From: JAAOIF01 sp965206195
Lineage (GTDB): Bacteria > Pseudomonadota > Gammaproteobacteria > PS1 > Pseudothioglobaceae
Assembly: GCA_965206195.1 (NCBI GenBank)
Contig: CBDBIZ010000011.1
Span: forward strand, 1,302,001-1,366,000
DNA: 64,000 nt
Direction of reading: 5' to 3'
Shown: one piece after another, positions 7,320-14,876 of the stretch
Numbering within the stretch: the first letter of the stretch is position 1
Layout: the number at the start of each line of letters is the position of its first letter
The notes under the pieces: generated by a model
The model's input: only the letters and a program-made list of their open reading frames with translations
Told to the model about the DNA's origin: nothing
The model's database searches: none
Position numbers and translations under genes: made by a program

Positions 7320-7631
7320 TCTCTCTTGGTTAAATTTTATGCTTACTTGTTTTTTATTGCGTTTTATCAAAATAATTAATGCAACGACCTGTACACCTAT
7401 TAAAAATATTGATATTATTGGAGCAGTTGAAAGGTACGCCCATACTAATGGTGAGAGAAATAGTAAGTTTATGAAATTTACTATAATCGCACCTATTCCT
7501 AAACCAAATCCTGTGCCAACAGCAAATACAGCAAGTGTGGCAGAAATAATAGTTAACCAGATACCAATTACTGGTATAAAAATTGCTAAAATAGCAAGTA
7601 CAAGAGAGCCTATTCCTAATCCTTTTTCCAT
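7314..7631 (-). CDS. Membrane protein with three or four spans, DUF4190-like
   Basis: 105 residues, almost wholly hydrophobic, with a glycine-rich N-terminus (GLGIGSLVLAILAIFIPVIG) like small DUF4190-type proteins, and a basic C-terminal tail (IKRNKKQ). Good Shine-Dalgarno (AAAGGAG). It follows the coiled-coil lipoprotein gene by 13 bases. The stop codon TAA is in the attC site 9 core box. Function unknown. Confidence 0.7.
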   Translation of the reverse strand: MEKGLGIGSLVLAILAIFIPVIGIWLTIISATLAVFAVGTGFGLGIGAIIVNFINLLFLSPLVWAYLSTAPIISIFLIGVQVVALIILIKRNKKQVSIKFNQERN

Positions 7632-7644
7632 TTTACCATCTCCT

Positions 7645-8439
7645 TTATTTTCTTAAATTTAAGTTCAAATCTGATGTAAGAACAACGGTGCATTTAGTAT
7701 CTTTTTGAATAAACGACAATTTCTTGCCACTTCTTTCTCTTACATAATAAGAAAAAGTATCTTTACCGTTTTTATCTAACAGGTATCCATCTATATGTGA
7801 TGTTGAAACAACTTCATTATGCGTATTTTTGTATGTAGCTTTATCTAATAAAATTTTGTATCTACTATTTTTTTTCCTTGCTATGTAGCGAAATGTCATT
7901 ACATTTCCAGTTTTATAAGACACGTCATTTATTGTCCAAATACCATTTGTCTTAATTATTCCTTGTGTTGAATTATACGAACTCTCTTGTACTTCATCTG
8001 ACTCATTAACAAAAACACATTCTGATGTAGCTAATGCTGGGATTTTATTGGTTTTTATATTTCCTTTGTTACTTGTCAATTCTATCAGTGCTTCATTAGC
8101 ATATAAGTCATTTAATACATTTATCTTATTTTGAGTATCTTGTAGAATTTTATTAAATTTATAGGTGTTTTCTTCATAAGTCTTGAGATTTTTATTTAAA
8201 GTTTTAGTGTAATCAGCAAATCTCCCAACAATATCTCTAAATCTATTGTTTTCATTTTTAACATTTTCTAATGATTGTTTTAAAAAATTATTAGAAATTT
8301 GCAACTTATTAACATTATTTTCAAGACTATCTATATATTCCTGTATTTTTGAATTATCAATATCATTGACACATCCAGAAATTGATAGAATTACAAATAT
8401 TACAATCAAATACTTTAACATATATCTTTTTATATGCAT
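7645..8439 (-). CDS. Lipoprotein with long coiled coil
   Basis: 264 residues. The signal MHIKRYMLKYLIVIFVILSI ends in the lipobox SISGC (cysteine 23). About residues 30-115 form a heptad-rich coiled coil (NKLQISNNFLKQSLENVKNE and onward), followed by a globular domain of about 145 residues with several strands. Preceded by GGAG. Probably anchored in the outer membrane facing the periplasm. No family recognised. Confidence 0.75.
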   Translation of the reverse strand: MHIKRYMLKYLIVIFVILSISGCVNDIDNSKIQEYIDSLENNVNKLQISNNFLKQSLENVKNENNRFRDIVGRFADYTKTLNKNLKTYEENTYKFNKILQDTQNKINVLNDLYANEALIELTSNKGNIKTNKIPALATSECVFVNESDEVQESSYNSTQGIIKTNGIWTINDVSYKTGNVMTFRYIARKKNSRYKILLDKATYKNTHNEVVSTSHIDGYLLDKNGKDTFSYYVRERSGKKLSFIQKDTKCTVVLTSDLNLNLRK

Positions 8440-8457
8440 GTTTTCTCCTTTTTTAAA

Positions 8458-8514
8458 AACTAACGCTTGAATTCAGCCGACGCGTTAGCGGTCGGCTGGA
8501 ATGATTTGTTAGGT
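8458..8514 (-). repeat. attC site 10 (57 bp)
   Basis: Core boxes AACTAAC and GTTAGGT with standard arms. It ends the cassette with the lipoprotein at 8522-9091. Confidence 0.92.
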
Positions 8515-8521
8515 TCTTTTC

Positions 8522-9091
8522 TTATATCCAACAATTTGGTAGTTTATAGTATTCACCTCCAGTTGGTCTTAAAATTGGGGTTTCACAAGTAATATTTAGT
8601 ATTTTATTGGTGCAGGAGGCTTCAAATGCTCCGTTAGTTTTTGTAACTATAGTTATTGGTTTAGTGCAATTATTCTTTCTAGCAATTATTTTTATCCATT
8701 TTTCTATCTCTGAATTATTCATTGTTCTTGCTTTTATTTCAGCCAATCTTTCTTGTTCTGCTATCTCGTGTTTAGATGTGCAATTTTTATCATATCTAAA
8801 ATTCTCATTTGCATCCCCAATTTCACTTTTATATGCAACTTCATTAATAAAACTCACATGAAAAGAAACATATCCAATATATGCACCATAGCTATTTTTT
8901 GCATTCACTTCCCCACAAACACTTTCATTATTAACTACGATACTTCTAAATTTTACGCTGTCAGGGTCTTTCATATAATGTGAGATATATATTTTTGCTT
9001 TTTCTATTTTAGAATTACCATGCTCCTCACAAGCGATTAATAAAAAAGCAATCAAGGTGATTATAAGCAATTGTAACTGTATTTTTTTCAT
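8522..9091 (-). CDS. Lipoprotein of unknown function
   Basis: 189 residues. The signal MKKIQLQLLIITLIAFLLIAC gives a lipobox with cysteine 21. The N-terminal mature part contains KDPDSVKFRSI and CGEVNAKNSYGAYIGYVSF, a pattern I have seen in small phage- and integron-borne lipoproteins with DPxSxxF and GxVNxKNxYGxYxG. The C-terminus has four further cysteines. Single-gene cassette; function unknown. Confidence 0.75.
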   Translation of the reverse strand: MKKIQLQLLIITLIAFLLIACEEHGNSKIEKAKIYISHYMKDPDSVKFRSIVVNNESVCGEVNAKNSYGAYIGYVSFHVSFINEVAYKSEIGDANENFRYDKNCTSKHEIAEQERLAEIKARTMNNSEIEKWIKIIARKNNCTKPITIVTKTNGAFEASCTNKILNITCETPILRPTGGEYYKLPNCWI

Positions 9092-9099
9092 ATAGGGAA

Positions 9100-9239
9100 A
9101 CCTAACGGCGTGGCAATAACCCGCCTAGTAATTTGTTTAGAGTTTACTCTATTTCAAATTCTTTAGGTCGGGTTGATTGGCTTGTTAGAGTGCCGCAGGC
9201 GATCTAACCAGTTAATCTACTATTGCTACGCCGTTAGAG
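9100..9239 (-). repeat. attC site 11 (140 bp), copy of site 18
   Basis: A long attC. Outer arms CCTAACGGCGTGGCAATA and TATTGCTACGCCGTTAG pair almost perfectly. The interior holds smaller hairpins, including GTTAGAGTGCCGCAGGCG followed by ATCTAAC and TAGAGTTTACTCTA. Apparently identical to 14712-14851. Confidence 0.85.
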
Positions 9240-9264
9240 CCGAGCGCCTTGCGGTCGGCTCTAA
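9100..9264 (-). mobile_element. Gene-less 165-bp cassette, copy 2
   Basis: Everything between two core sites is the 140-bp attC plus about 26 bases forming a hairpin (GTTAGAGCCGA and TCGGCTCTAAC arms around GCGCCTTGCGG). There is no frame of useful length. The same unit lies next to attI at 14712-14876, and the shared sequence ends at the core boxes, so it moved or was copied as a cassette. Confidence 0.85.
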
Positions 9265-9330
9265 CGCCAAGCTCACCGGCGGCAATGGAGCGCAGCGGAA
9301 TTGCCGTCCGAGTGCAGCGCATTGTTAGCT
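9259..9330 (-). repeat. attC site 12 (72 bp)
   Basis: Core boxes CTCTAAC and GTTAGCT. Arms CGGCGGCAAT and ATTGCCGTCCG around GGAGCGCAGCGGA. Same type as site 8. It ends the second restriction-modification cassette. Confidence 0.88.
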
Positions 9331-10875
9331 GCTGGCCGCTGTATTGTAATTGGATTTTTTCTCTGCAATACCAAGCTCTAATTGACCAGAATGGGAGGTT
9401 TGCTGGTCTTCTGCCCACTGTTGATATTGTTCTATTTCACCAAGCTCTCTTGCTATTTCCTTTATTGATAGCCTTCTCAAGACCTGAGTTGTAATTGGGC
9501 GTTTCTCATCCCAAAATACCATTGATTCAAGAAATTCAAGAGCAGGAGTCGATGTGATTAAATGATAAACAAATTCTGCTTCTTCTTTTGTGTCGAATGA
9601 CAAAAAGTTTACAGTATCATCGAATACAACCATCTTACCATCTAATGGGCCGACAAGCTTAAACTTCAATTTTTTATATAATCCTGATATTGCAATCTTC
9701 CATTCTTTAAAGGAGTAATCACCTACGCCAAAGATAGAAAAATCAGGTTTATTCTTGTATATAGAGCTTCTTCTCTTATCTAAATATTCTCTATGCCCTA
9801 CAAGATATTCCCATGTTTTCGGGGCAAGTTCCTTGATTAGGGAAGTTTCTTCACCAACAGACTTTTGGGTTATCAGGGCAACCCTTCTATATGTATTTAC
9901 TCTCCCATTTCCCACATCAGAGCTTTTCAATAGAGGGTAAATATATTTATCTTCACATCTTATTATTTCTCCAAGGCCATTTTTATAGCCACCATCTAAT
10001 GGCTCTAGCTCCATAACCTTAGAGCAATCATGTTTTACACCAGAACGCCAGATAAATCGGGGATCTTGCCCTCTTAGTTTCCTCCATTTTTCGTAATTAT
10101 TAACATCACTGACAATATACCCGTCTCTCTCGCCAATAACATGTGAAGGCACAACTGAATCTAATGACTCATAAACCTCGCAATCAGCATTCCCAGCATC
10201 TGTTGTTAAAACAAAAAGGCATGCCTCTACAGCAGCATCAAAATATAGCTTCGCATCGATTGGATAGATATGCCCAAAAAAACGATGTTCGGTACTCTGC
10301 CTAACTTGCCTCATGACCTTACGTGCAACGGCATACTTACACAGAAATGCTATTGCACCTTCACGATGTGATAGCCATTCAACATGCTTTAACAGCATCC
10401 ATTCAGAAATATCAAAATTTCCTGACCCTGTAATAGCTTCGATACCTTTTCGGTTTTGAAAGTTGGATTTTTCAGGAAGGTTTTTGCTATTGATAAGCCC
10501 AAGCTCGCTACTTGTAACCCAAGGGGGGTTTCCAATGATAAGGATATTGCCTTGCAATTCTGAGAGAGTTTTATTCCAGTCAGTATTGAAAAAATCGGCT
10601 TCGTTTACCGATACATGATTTGCCGTAGAAATACCCTTTAGGGATAAATTAGCTTCCTGAACATATTCAGGATTAATCTCAAAGCCTAAAACAGTTGCGT
10701 TCTCAAAACCCTCGCATGAAGCGCGAACAAAACTGCCCTTCCCGCAAGTCGGTTCAACAATGACATCGGGGCTAATCCCATGATTACGCTTCAGAACTTC
10801 AACAATTTTTCTGGCAAGATCAATTGGTGTTTGAAAATCACCAAATTGCCATTTATCAATAGATTTTTTTGCCAC
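9325..10875 (-). CDS. Type II DNA adenine methyltransferase (N6, NPPW)
   Basis: 516 residues. Motif I region EPTCGKGSF (residues 41-49) precedes motif IV NPPW (116-119), the gamma-class order of N6-adenine methylases; the target-recognition domain would be C-terminal. The N-terminal QFGDFQTP is typical of this family. The start is GTG at 10875, three bases after the nuclease stop. The stop TAA is in attC site 12. Specificity cannot be read from sequence. With its nuclease partner frameshifted it may act as a solitary methylase. Confidence 0.87.
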   Translation of the reverse strand: MAKKSIDKWQFGDFQTPIDLARKIVEVLKRNHGISPDVIVEPTCGKGSFVRASCEGFENATVLGFEINPEYVQEANLSLKGISTANHVSVNEADFFNTDWNKTLSELQGNILIIGNPPWVTSSELGLINSKNLPEKSNFQNRKGIEAITGSGNFDISEWMLLKHVEWLSHREGAIAFLCKYAVARKVMRQVRQSTEHRFFGHIYPIDAKLYFDAAVEACLFVLTTDAGNADCEVYESLDSVVPSHVIGERDGYIVSDVNNYEKWRKLRGQDPRFIWRSGVKHDCSKVMELEPLDGGYKNGLGEIIRCEDKYIYPLLKSSDVGNGRVNTYRRVALITQKSVGEETSLIKELAPKTWEYLVGHREYLDKRRSSIYKNKPDFSIFGVGDYSFKEWKIAISGLYKKLKFKLVGPLDGKMVVFDDTVNFLSFDTKEEAEFVYHLITSTPALEFLESMVFWDEKRPITTQVLRRLSIKEIARELGEIEQYQQWAEDQQTSHSGQLELGIAEKKSNYNTAASS

Positions 10876-10878
10876 TTT

Positions 10879-11531
10879 TCATCGAACCCTTGAAATGCCT
10901 GAAACCTTACCAGCTTTCTGTATAACCCTACCATACTGAAGTCTCCACTGAAGAGCGTTCGATATGGTCAAGTATCCTTGACTAGGTGGTGTTTCTATAA
11001 TTCTATCGGCGAGTTGCTCTGCGCCAATTTCATCTACTGGTAAATTCCTTTCGTTGATAAAGGCAACAATATCATCTTTATTTCCCTCTCGTTCCAGTAT
11101 ATCCAACAGCCCTTCGTGGTTTGAAAATCAGCCGTGCGTTCTTTTTCAACGAAGATTGTGTGCTGCATATTTAGCCGACCAGTTCTATTTTCTGCATCAT
11201 CTGTCTTCTCATAGACAAAAACTAGCAAATGATAACCAAGCCCAAATATTTTCTGGGAGGCAGACTTAAAAGGGCAAGAAGATTGCGGCTGCTTAAAGCT
11301 AGTCACTTTTATATCAACTCCGAGGCCAGGAAGATCTATACCAGATGCGGAATCACCTTGTTGATACTCGTATATGCCTGCAAGGTATGCGGTAAATTTG
11401 TGCTCAAGATATGTTCCAACGGCTTTTCCGTCAGTTACACCATAAAGAGAAGGTTCGTCGTAAGAGGTTTCCATCTTTGCAAATTTTGATGCTTCTTCCT
11501 GCAGGGCTTCAATTGTCAATGTTGGTTTCAT
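10879..11531 (-). pseudogene. Frameshifted type II restriction endonuclease
   Basis: The first part runs from ATG 11531 (MKPTLTIEAL) through a PD-(D/E)xK-like core (GIDLPGLGVDIKVTS), and its frame is open to 11034. The second part, in another frame, ends at 10879 (SQGYLTISNALQWRLQYGRV). Adding one base to the four-A run at 11124-11127 (plus strand) joins them as ERTADFSNHEGLLDILEREG, giving about 217 residues. This is therefore a one-base deletion or a homopolymer read error. As it stands the product would lack its C-terminal third. Confidence 0.8.
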
Positions 11532-11554
11532 GTGTCTCTCTTTGGTGTTTTTGC

Positions 11555-11611
11555 AGCTAACGCCTAAACTCAGCGGCGGCGTCAGCCGTCCGCTGGAGTG
11601 CCTTGTTAGGC
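11555..11611 (-). repeat. attC site 13 (57 bp)
   Basis: Core boxes AGCTAAC and GTTAGGC; arms CAGCGGCGGCGTC and GCCGTCCGCTG, diverged from the common version. It ends the intact DUF2442/DUF4160 cassette. Confidence 0.9.
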
Positions 11612-11848
11612 ATTTTCTTTTATTGAATCTAAGTATAACGTATCGGGACAAATATCTTGTTCATGAGGCCACACAACTGTGCCATCAATTACACTAGCTT
11701 GAATAAAATAATGTTTGTTTTTTAGCTCCTTGAATACTCCAAAATCAAGAATATTGGAGCAATCATAAATCCCTCTTTCACCATTAGTAAACAAGAGGTT
11801 TAGCTGATAACCATCAGTGGTTGAAACTTCTTTTATTCTTGGGTTCAT
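11606..11848 (-). CDS. DUF2442 domain protein (putative antitoxin-like partner)
   Basis: 80 residues matching PF10387: an N-terminal strand pair (VSTTDGYQLNLLFTNGERGIYD), then FKELKNKHYFIQASVIDGTVVWPHEQDICPDTLY. DUF2442 genes are usually paired with DUF4160 and are widespread on mobile DNA; a toxin-antitoxin role is often suggested but I regard it as unproven. It starts four bases after the DUF4160 stop and ends with TAA inside attC site 13. A truncated second copy is at 13628-13771. Confidence 0.85.
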   Translation of the reverse strand: MNPRIKEVSTTDGYQLNLLFTNGERGIYDCSNILDFGVFKELKNKHYFIQASVIDGTVVWPHEQDICPDTLYLDSIKENA

Positions 11849-11852
11849 TGCC

Positions 11853-12122
11853 TTACCTCAACGGTTCTATTTTATATGGCTGCTCCCCAGACACTGCTAA
11901 TGCCCAATCAGCCACCAATTCATCTTTATGTATTTCAACCCAGGCTTGAAGCAGTTTCATTTTTGACGATGGTATACTTCCTTCGAGAATATCACCATCA
12001 GGTATAGATACAACCACCTCATGTTCTTGATATTTGACATGAATATGCGGAAGGCTATGTTGCTTATTATCCATGAAATACATGTAAACGATAATTCCAT
12101 AAAATGTTGATAATGATGGCAC
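11853..12122 (-). CDS. DUF4160 domain protein, copy 1
   Basis: 89 residues matching PF13711: FYGIIVYMYFMDNKQHSLPH, then HVKYQEHEVVVSI and LLQAWVEIHKDELVADWALA. The start is GTG at 12122, preceded by TAGGAG. Partner of the DUF2442 gene just downstream. An apparently identical protein is encoded at 13776-14045, so the cassette was duplicated recently. Confidence 0.85.
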   Translation of the reverse strand: MPSLSTFYGIIVYMYFMDNKQHSLPHIHVKYQEHEVVVSIPDGDILEGSIPSSKMKLLQAWVEIHKDELVADWALAVSGEQPYKIEPLR

Positions 12123-12139
12123 GTTTTTCTCCTATAAAT

Positions 12140-12226
12140 GCCTAACGCTTCACATCACCGGCATCAAGAAGCATAGCGAGGAACGAGCGACGCTTTTTGA
12201 TGTCCGAGTGCATGTGATTGTTATAC
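12140..12226 (-). repeat. attC site 14 (87 bp)
   Basis: Core boxes GCCTAAC and GTTATAC; arms CACATCACCGGCATCAA and TTGATGTCCGAGTGCATGTG around a GCATAGCGAGGAACGAGCG centre. A different attC type from its neighbours, so of different origin. It ends the GIY-YIG cassette. Confidence 0.85.
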
Positions 12227-12231
12227 CTTGG

Positions 12232-13056
12232 TTAATTTTTGTTGTATCCAAACTTACCTCTAGAAATAAATACCTCTTTCCAAAAGCTTTCTCTTTCAAT
12301 TATTACCTTATCATCGGCTTTCATTGGGCGATATTCTAGTAGCGATATCCTGAAGTTAGCTCTAGCGTACTCATAACCTTCTTTCTTGATGAGCTTTGTA
12401 AGCTCATCATTCCAACCATGCCCGGTACCAATGTAGCAACTCCACCTTGACCATATGCCGGAATCGCCGTATGCGGATCCGACATATTTCATTCCATTGG
12501 ATTTATCTGTAATAACATAAACCCCTTTGATATTCGCCAATGCTGCTTTCCAACCTGGATTTTCATTTTTGAATATTGGGGACAGTATTTGGAAATCGTG
12601 ATTTATGTTTTCATAACCTGGAAACACCTCTCCTGAATAAGGCTGCTTGAGTATCTCTGACACACTCATATTTGCCAGATGATGCTCTAAATAAAAGGCC
12701 CTGCCTCTAGATGGCTTTTGAAGCTTTATTTTTAGCCTACCCACATAGAAAGAATATTGGCTAAGCTCGTTAATTTCATAGCTGTAACTATTTGGGATAT
12801 CGTTTCTTTTTAATACTACATATATTCCTCCGAACAGCCACATATCACTTTCAGGGTAAAAATCAATCAACGAAAAAATGTACTTCCTTGAGAACTCGTC
12901 TTTGGCGTTTCTCCAAGTGTTCCAGTTGAACCATTCATGTTTATCTCGCACATAAACATCTAGCGGCTGGTTTTCACCATTCCAACGTGCGGCATGAAAC
13001 TTGTACTGATTTGGTTCATCAATCCTAATGATTTGCGTAATTGGAATGCTGCTCAT
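12232..13056 (-). CDS. GIY-YIG nuclease domain protein
   Basis: 274 residues. The last 100 carry a GIY-YIG domain: GVYVITDKSNGMKYVGSAYG (GVY/YVG), then a conserved arginine in WSRWSCYIGTGHGWNDEL and the later glutamate in IIERESFWKEVF. The N-terminal 165 residues are a separate domain I cannot name, perhaps for DNA recognition. A restriction-like or mobile-element nuclease role is plausible. Single-gene cassette with its own attC type. Confidence 0.85.
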   Translation of the reverse strand: MSSIPITQIIRIDEPNQYKFHAARWNGENQPLDVYVRDKHEWFNWNTWRNAKDEFSRKYIFSLIDFYPESDMWLFGGIYVVLKRNDIPNSYSYEINELSQYSFYVGRLKIKLQKPSRGRAFYLEHHLANMSVSEILKQPYSGEVFPGYENINHDFQILSPIFKNENPGWKAALANIKGVYVITDKSNGMKYVGSAYGDSGIWSRWSCYIGTGHGWNDELTKLIKKEGYEYARANFRISLLEYRPMKADDKVIIERESFWKEVFISRGKFGYNKN

Positions 13057-13072
13057 TCATTGTCCCTTTGAG

Positions 13073-13163
13073 GTATAACGCTTGCCATAACCGGAGGCAA
13101 AAACCGCAGAGGGAGGAACGACCGAAGCAGTTTTTGACGTCCGCGTTTATGGCTTTGTTAGCG
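13073..13163 (-). repeat. attC site 15 (91 bp)
   Basis: Core boxes GTATAAC and GTTAGCG; arms GCCATAACCGGAGGCAAAAA and TTTTTGACGTCCGCGTTTATG-like, around a centre with GGAGGAACGACCGAAG. It resembles site 14. It ends the cassette 13170-13547. Confidence 0.82.
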
Positions 13164-13169
13164 AACATT

Positions 13170-13547
13170 TTACTGTTCATCTCTATTTATAATTCCCTGA
13201 TGCTCAAGTTCTGAGACTATAGCTCCTTCAGTCCTCTCAAAATGTTGGGCAAGTTCATTAGCTGATTTTCCTTGCCTAAATAGAGCTACTACATCTTGTT
13301 TAAGTTCTTCTGTCCAGGCGAGGCCGGCATTTCTTGGCTTCCCGCTTGCAATATTTTGCTCCTGCTTTTCTTCAACTGATAATTTATTTTGTTTTTTTGG
13401 AATTCTCACGTGATTAAGAACAGTGAAGAGCGCGCGTATAACCATTGGATGATTGTATGGACTATCATCCGCAAACACTTCACCGGTAGCAGGATCAGCT
13501 CCATTTGCGAGCAACCCAACTATTTCTTTTGCTTTTTCTATTTCCAC
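13170..13547 (-). CDS. Conserved small protein with C-terminal helix-turn-helix
   Basis: 125 residues. The N-terminus MEIEKAKEIVGLLANGADPATGEVF resembles a widespread family of unnamed bacterial proteins. The C-terminal half (LAWTEELKQDVVALFRQGKS, then ANELAQHFERTEGAIVSELEH) has the shape of a homeodomain-like helix-turn-helix. A DNA-binding role is likely but unproven. The middle is lysine- and glutamine-rich (PKKQNKLSVEEKQEQN). Confidence 0.75.
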   Translation of the reverse strand: MEIEKAKEIVGLLANGADPATGEVFADDSPYNHPMVIRALFTVLNHVRIPKKQNKLSVEEKQEQNIASGKPRNAGLAWTEELKQDVVALFRQGKSANELAQHFERTEGAIVSELEHQGIINRDEQ

Positions 13548-13566
13548 GACATTTCCTATCTTTGAT

Positions 13567-13623
13567 CGCTAACGCTTGAATTCAGCCGACGCGTTAGCGG
13601 TCGGCTGGAATGATTTGTTAGGT
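13567..13623 (-). repeat. attC site 16 (57 bp)
   Basis: Core boxes CGCTAAC and GTTAGGT with standard arms. It ends the duplicated DUF4160 cassette. Bases 13574 onward through the adjacent dispersed repeat match site 17 and what follows it. Confidence 0.92.
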
Positions 13624-13627
13624 GCTT

Positions 13628-13771
13628 TTAAATAATTAATGTTTGTGTCCCCTTATCTTTTTCAAAATCAAGAATATTGGAGCAATCATAAATCCCTCTT
13701 TCACCATTAGTAAACAAGAGGTTTAGCTGATAACCATCAGTGGTTGAAACTTCTTTTATTCTTGGGTTCAT
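13628..13771 (-). pseudogene. Truncated DUF2442 fused to a dispersed repeat
   Basis: 47 codons. The first 36 residues equal the intact DUF2442 at 11606-11848 up to NILDF. The frame then enters a copy of the dispersed repeat and reads EKDKGTQTLII before stopping. The conserved C-terminal half (YFIQASVIDG onward) is missing. Probably non-functional, leaving the second DUF4160 without an intact partner on this cassette. Confidence 0.82.
13631..13662 (-). repeat. Dispersed 33-bp repeat, copy a
   Basis: On the minus strand it reads AAAAAGATAAGGGGACACAA then ACATTAATTATT. The same sequence occurs at 14127-14158, 50381-50413, 50422-50454 and 52321-52352, and degenerate at 50476-50500. Confidence 0.85.
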
Positions 13772-13775
13772 TGCC

Positions 13776-14045
13776 TTACCTCAACGGTTCTATTTTATAT
13801 GGCTGCTCCCCAGACACTGCTAATGCCCAATCAGCCACCAATTCATCTTTATGTATTTCAACCCAGGCTTGAAGCAGTTTCATTTTTGACGATGGTATAC
13901 TTCCTTCGAGAATATCACCATCAGGTATAGATACAACCACCTCATGTTCTTGATATTTGACATGAATATGCGGAAGGCTATGTTGCTTATTATCCATGAA
14001 ATACATGTAAACGATAATTCCATAAAATGTTGATAATGATGGCAC
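13776..14045 (-). CDS. DUF4160 domain protein, copy 2
   Basis: 89 residues, apparently identical to the protein at 11853-12122; the GTG start, TAGGAG Shine-Dalgarno and upstream bases to the core box are also the same. The two copies differ in their downstream partner and attC. If DUF4160 is a toxin or effector neutralised by DUF2442, this copy would depend on the intact partner elsewhere in the array; that is speculation. Confidence 0.85.
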   Translation of the reverse strand: MPSLSTFYGIIVYMYFMDNKQHSLPHIHVKYQEHEVVVSIPDGDILEGSIPSSKMKLLQAWVEIHKDELVADWALAVSGEQPYKIEPLR

Positions 14046-14062
14046 GTTTTTCTCCTATAAAT

Positions 14063-14119
14063 GCCTAACGCTTGAATTCAGCCGACGCGTTAGCGGTCGG
14101 CTGGAATGATTTGTTAGGT
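14063..14119 (-). repeat. attC site 17 (57 bp)
   Basis: Core boxes GCCTAAC and GTTAGGT with standard arms. It ends the cassette carrying 14230-14703. Confidence 0.92.
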
Positions 14120-14126
14120 GCTTTTA

Positions 14127-14158
14127 AATAATTAATGTTTGTGTCCCCTTATCTTTTT
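14127..14158 (-). repeat. Dispersed 33-bp repeat, copy b
   Basis: Same sequence and same distance from its attC as copy a, so the two cassettes share their whole 3' end (attC plus repeat) although their genes differ. Confidence 0.85.
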
Positions 14159-14229
14159 CCCTTATCTTTGTTCCTTATTTTAATAATCATAAGTTATTGT
14201 TTTTACTAAAATTATTTAATTAAAGCAAC

Positions 14230-14703
14230 TTACCTCTGTTTTTCTTTATATTTCATTTCTAATATGGATTGATATGCCAAATTATTCACATCTTGCCAAG
14301 TATATTTTACTCTAACTGTTTTCGTAAGATTTTCCTTGAAAGAATTATACATAAAACTGAAATTATCAACATTTTCTTCAGAATGTTTTAAAAAGGCTCT
14401 TACAATATCTTGCATTGAGTGGTACTTAATCGCGTTATCTTTTATGTATTCGCAACTTCTTTCCATTACTTTTAGCATTTCTTTCAAAGGGGTTGGGCTA
14501 GTGGCCATAATACTAGCCATATAGATCGCAATAGTGTCTATATTTATTTTTTTATTGCATGCCTCATATTTTGTCCGAATAAGATAATCATGAGCCTCAG
14601 CAATTTCTTTAGTGGCTTTACCTATAAGAGACTGAGGTATTTCCTTTGATAATGCTGAAAAATTTAAAAATAAGATTGCTATTGTGATAATGGTATTTTT
14701 CAT
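14230..14703 (-). CDS. Secreted protein of unknown function
   Basis: 157 residues with a Sec signal (MKNTIITIAILFLNFSALSK). The mature part is mainly helical (ATKEIAEAHDYLIRTKYEAC, then MKVMERSCEYIKDN-like), with two cysteines that could pair. It is the first protein-coding cassette gene after attI and the gene-less cassette, so it should be the most strongly expressed if a cassette promoter exists. No family recognised. Confidence 0.7.
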   Translation of the reverse strand: MKNTIITIAILFLNFSALSKEIPQSLIGKATKEIAEAHDYLIRTKYEACNKKINIDTIAIYMASIMATSPTPLKEMLKVMERSCEYIKDNAIKYHSMQDIVRAFLKHSEENVDNFSFMYNSFKENLTKTVRVKYTWQDVNNLAYQSILEMKYKEKQR

Positions 14704-14711
14704 TATATATT

Positions 14712-14851
14712 ACCTAACGGCGTGGCAATAACCCGCCTAGTAATTTGTTTAGAGTTTACTCTATTTCAAATTCTTTAGGTCGGGTTGATTGGCTTGTTAG
14801 AGTGCCGCAGGCGATCTAACCAGTTAATCTACTATTGCTACGCCGTTAGAG
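14712..14851 (-). repeat. attC site 18 (140 bp)
   Basis: Same long attC as at 9100-9239, with core boxes ACCTAAC and GTTAGAG and nested hairpins in the interior. It belongs to the first cassette of the array. Confidence 0.85.
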
Positions 14852-14876
14852 CCGAGCGCCTTGCGGTCGGCTCTAA
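14712..14876 (-). mobile_element. Gene-less 165-bp cassette, copy 1 (first position)
   Basis: It begins at the presumed attI core (CTCTAAC, 14871-14877) and consists of a short hairpin and the 140-bp attC. It sits where a newly inserted cassette would. No gene fits. Whether it carries a promoter or insulator is unknown. Confidence 0.82.

Noticed and set aside
406..14119. Regularly repeated 57-bp sequences as a possible CRISPR array.
   Set aside because: Spacing is hundreds of bases with genes between, and the repeats have attC core boxes and imperfect inverted arms; there are no cas genes.
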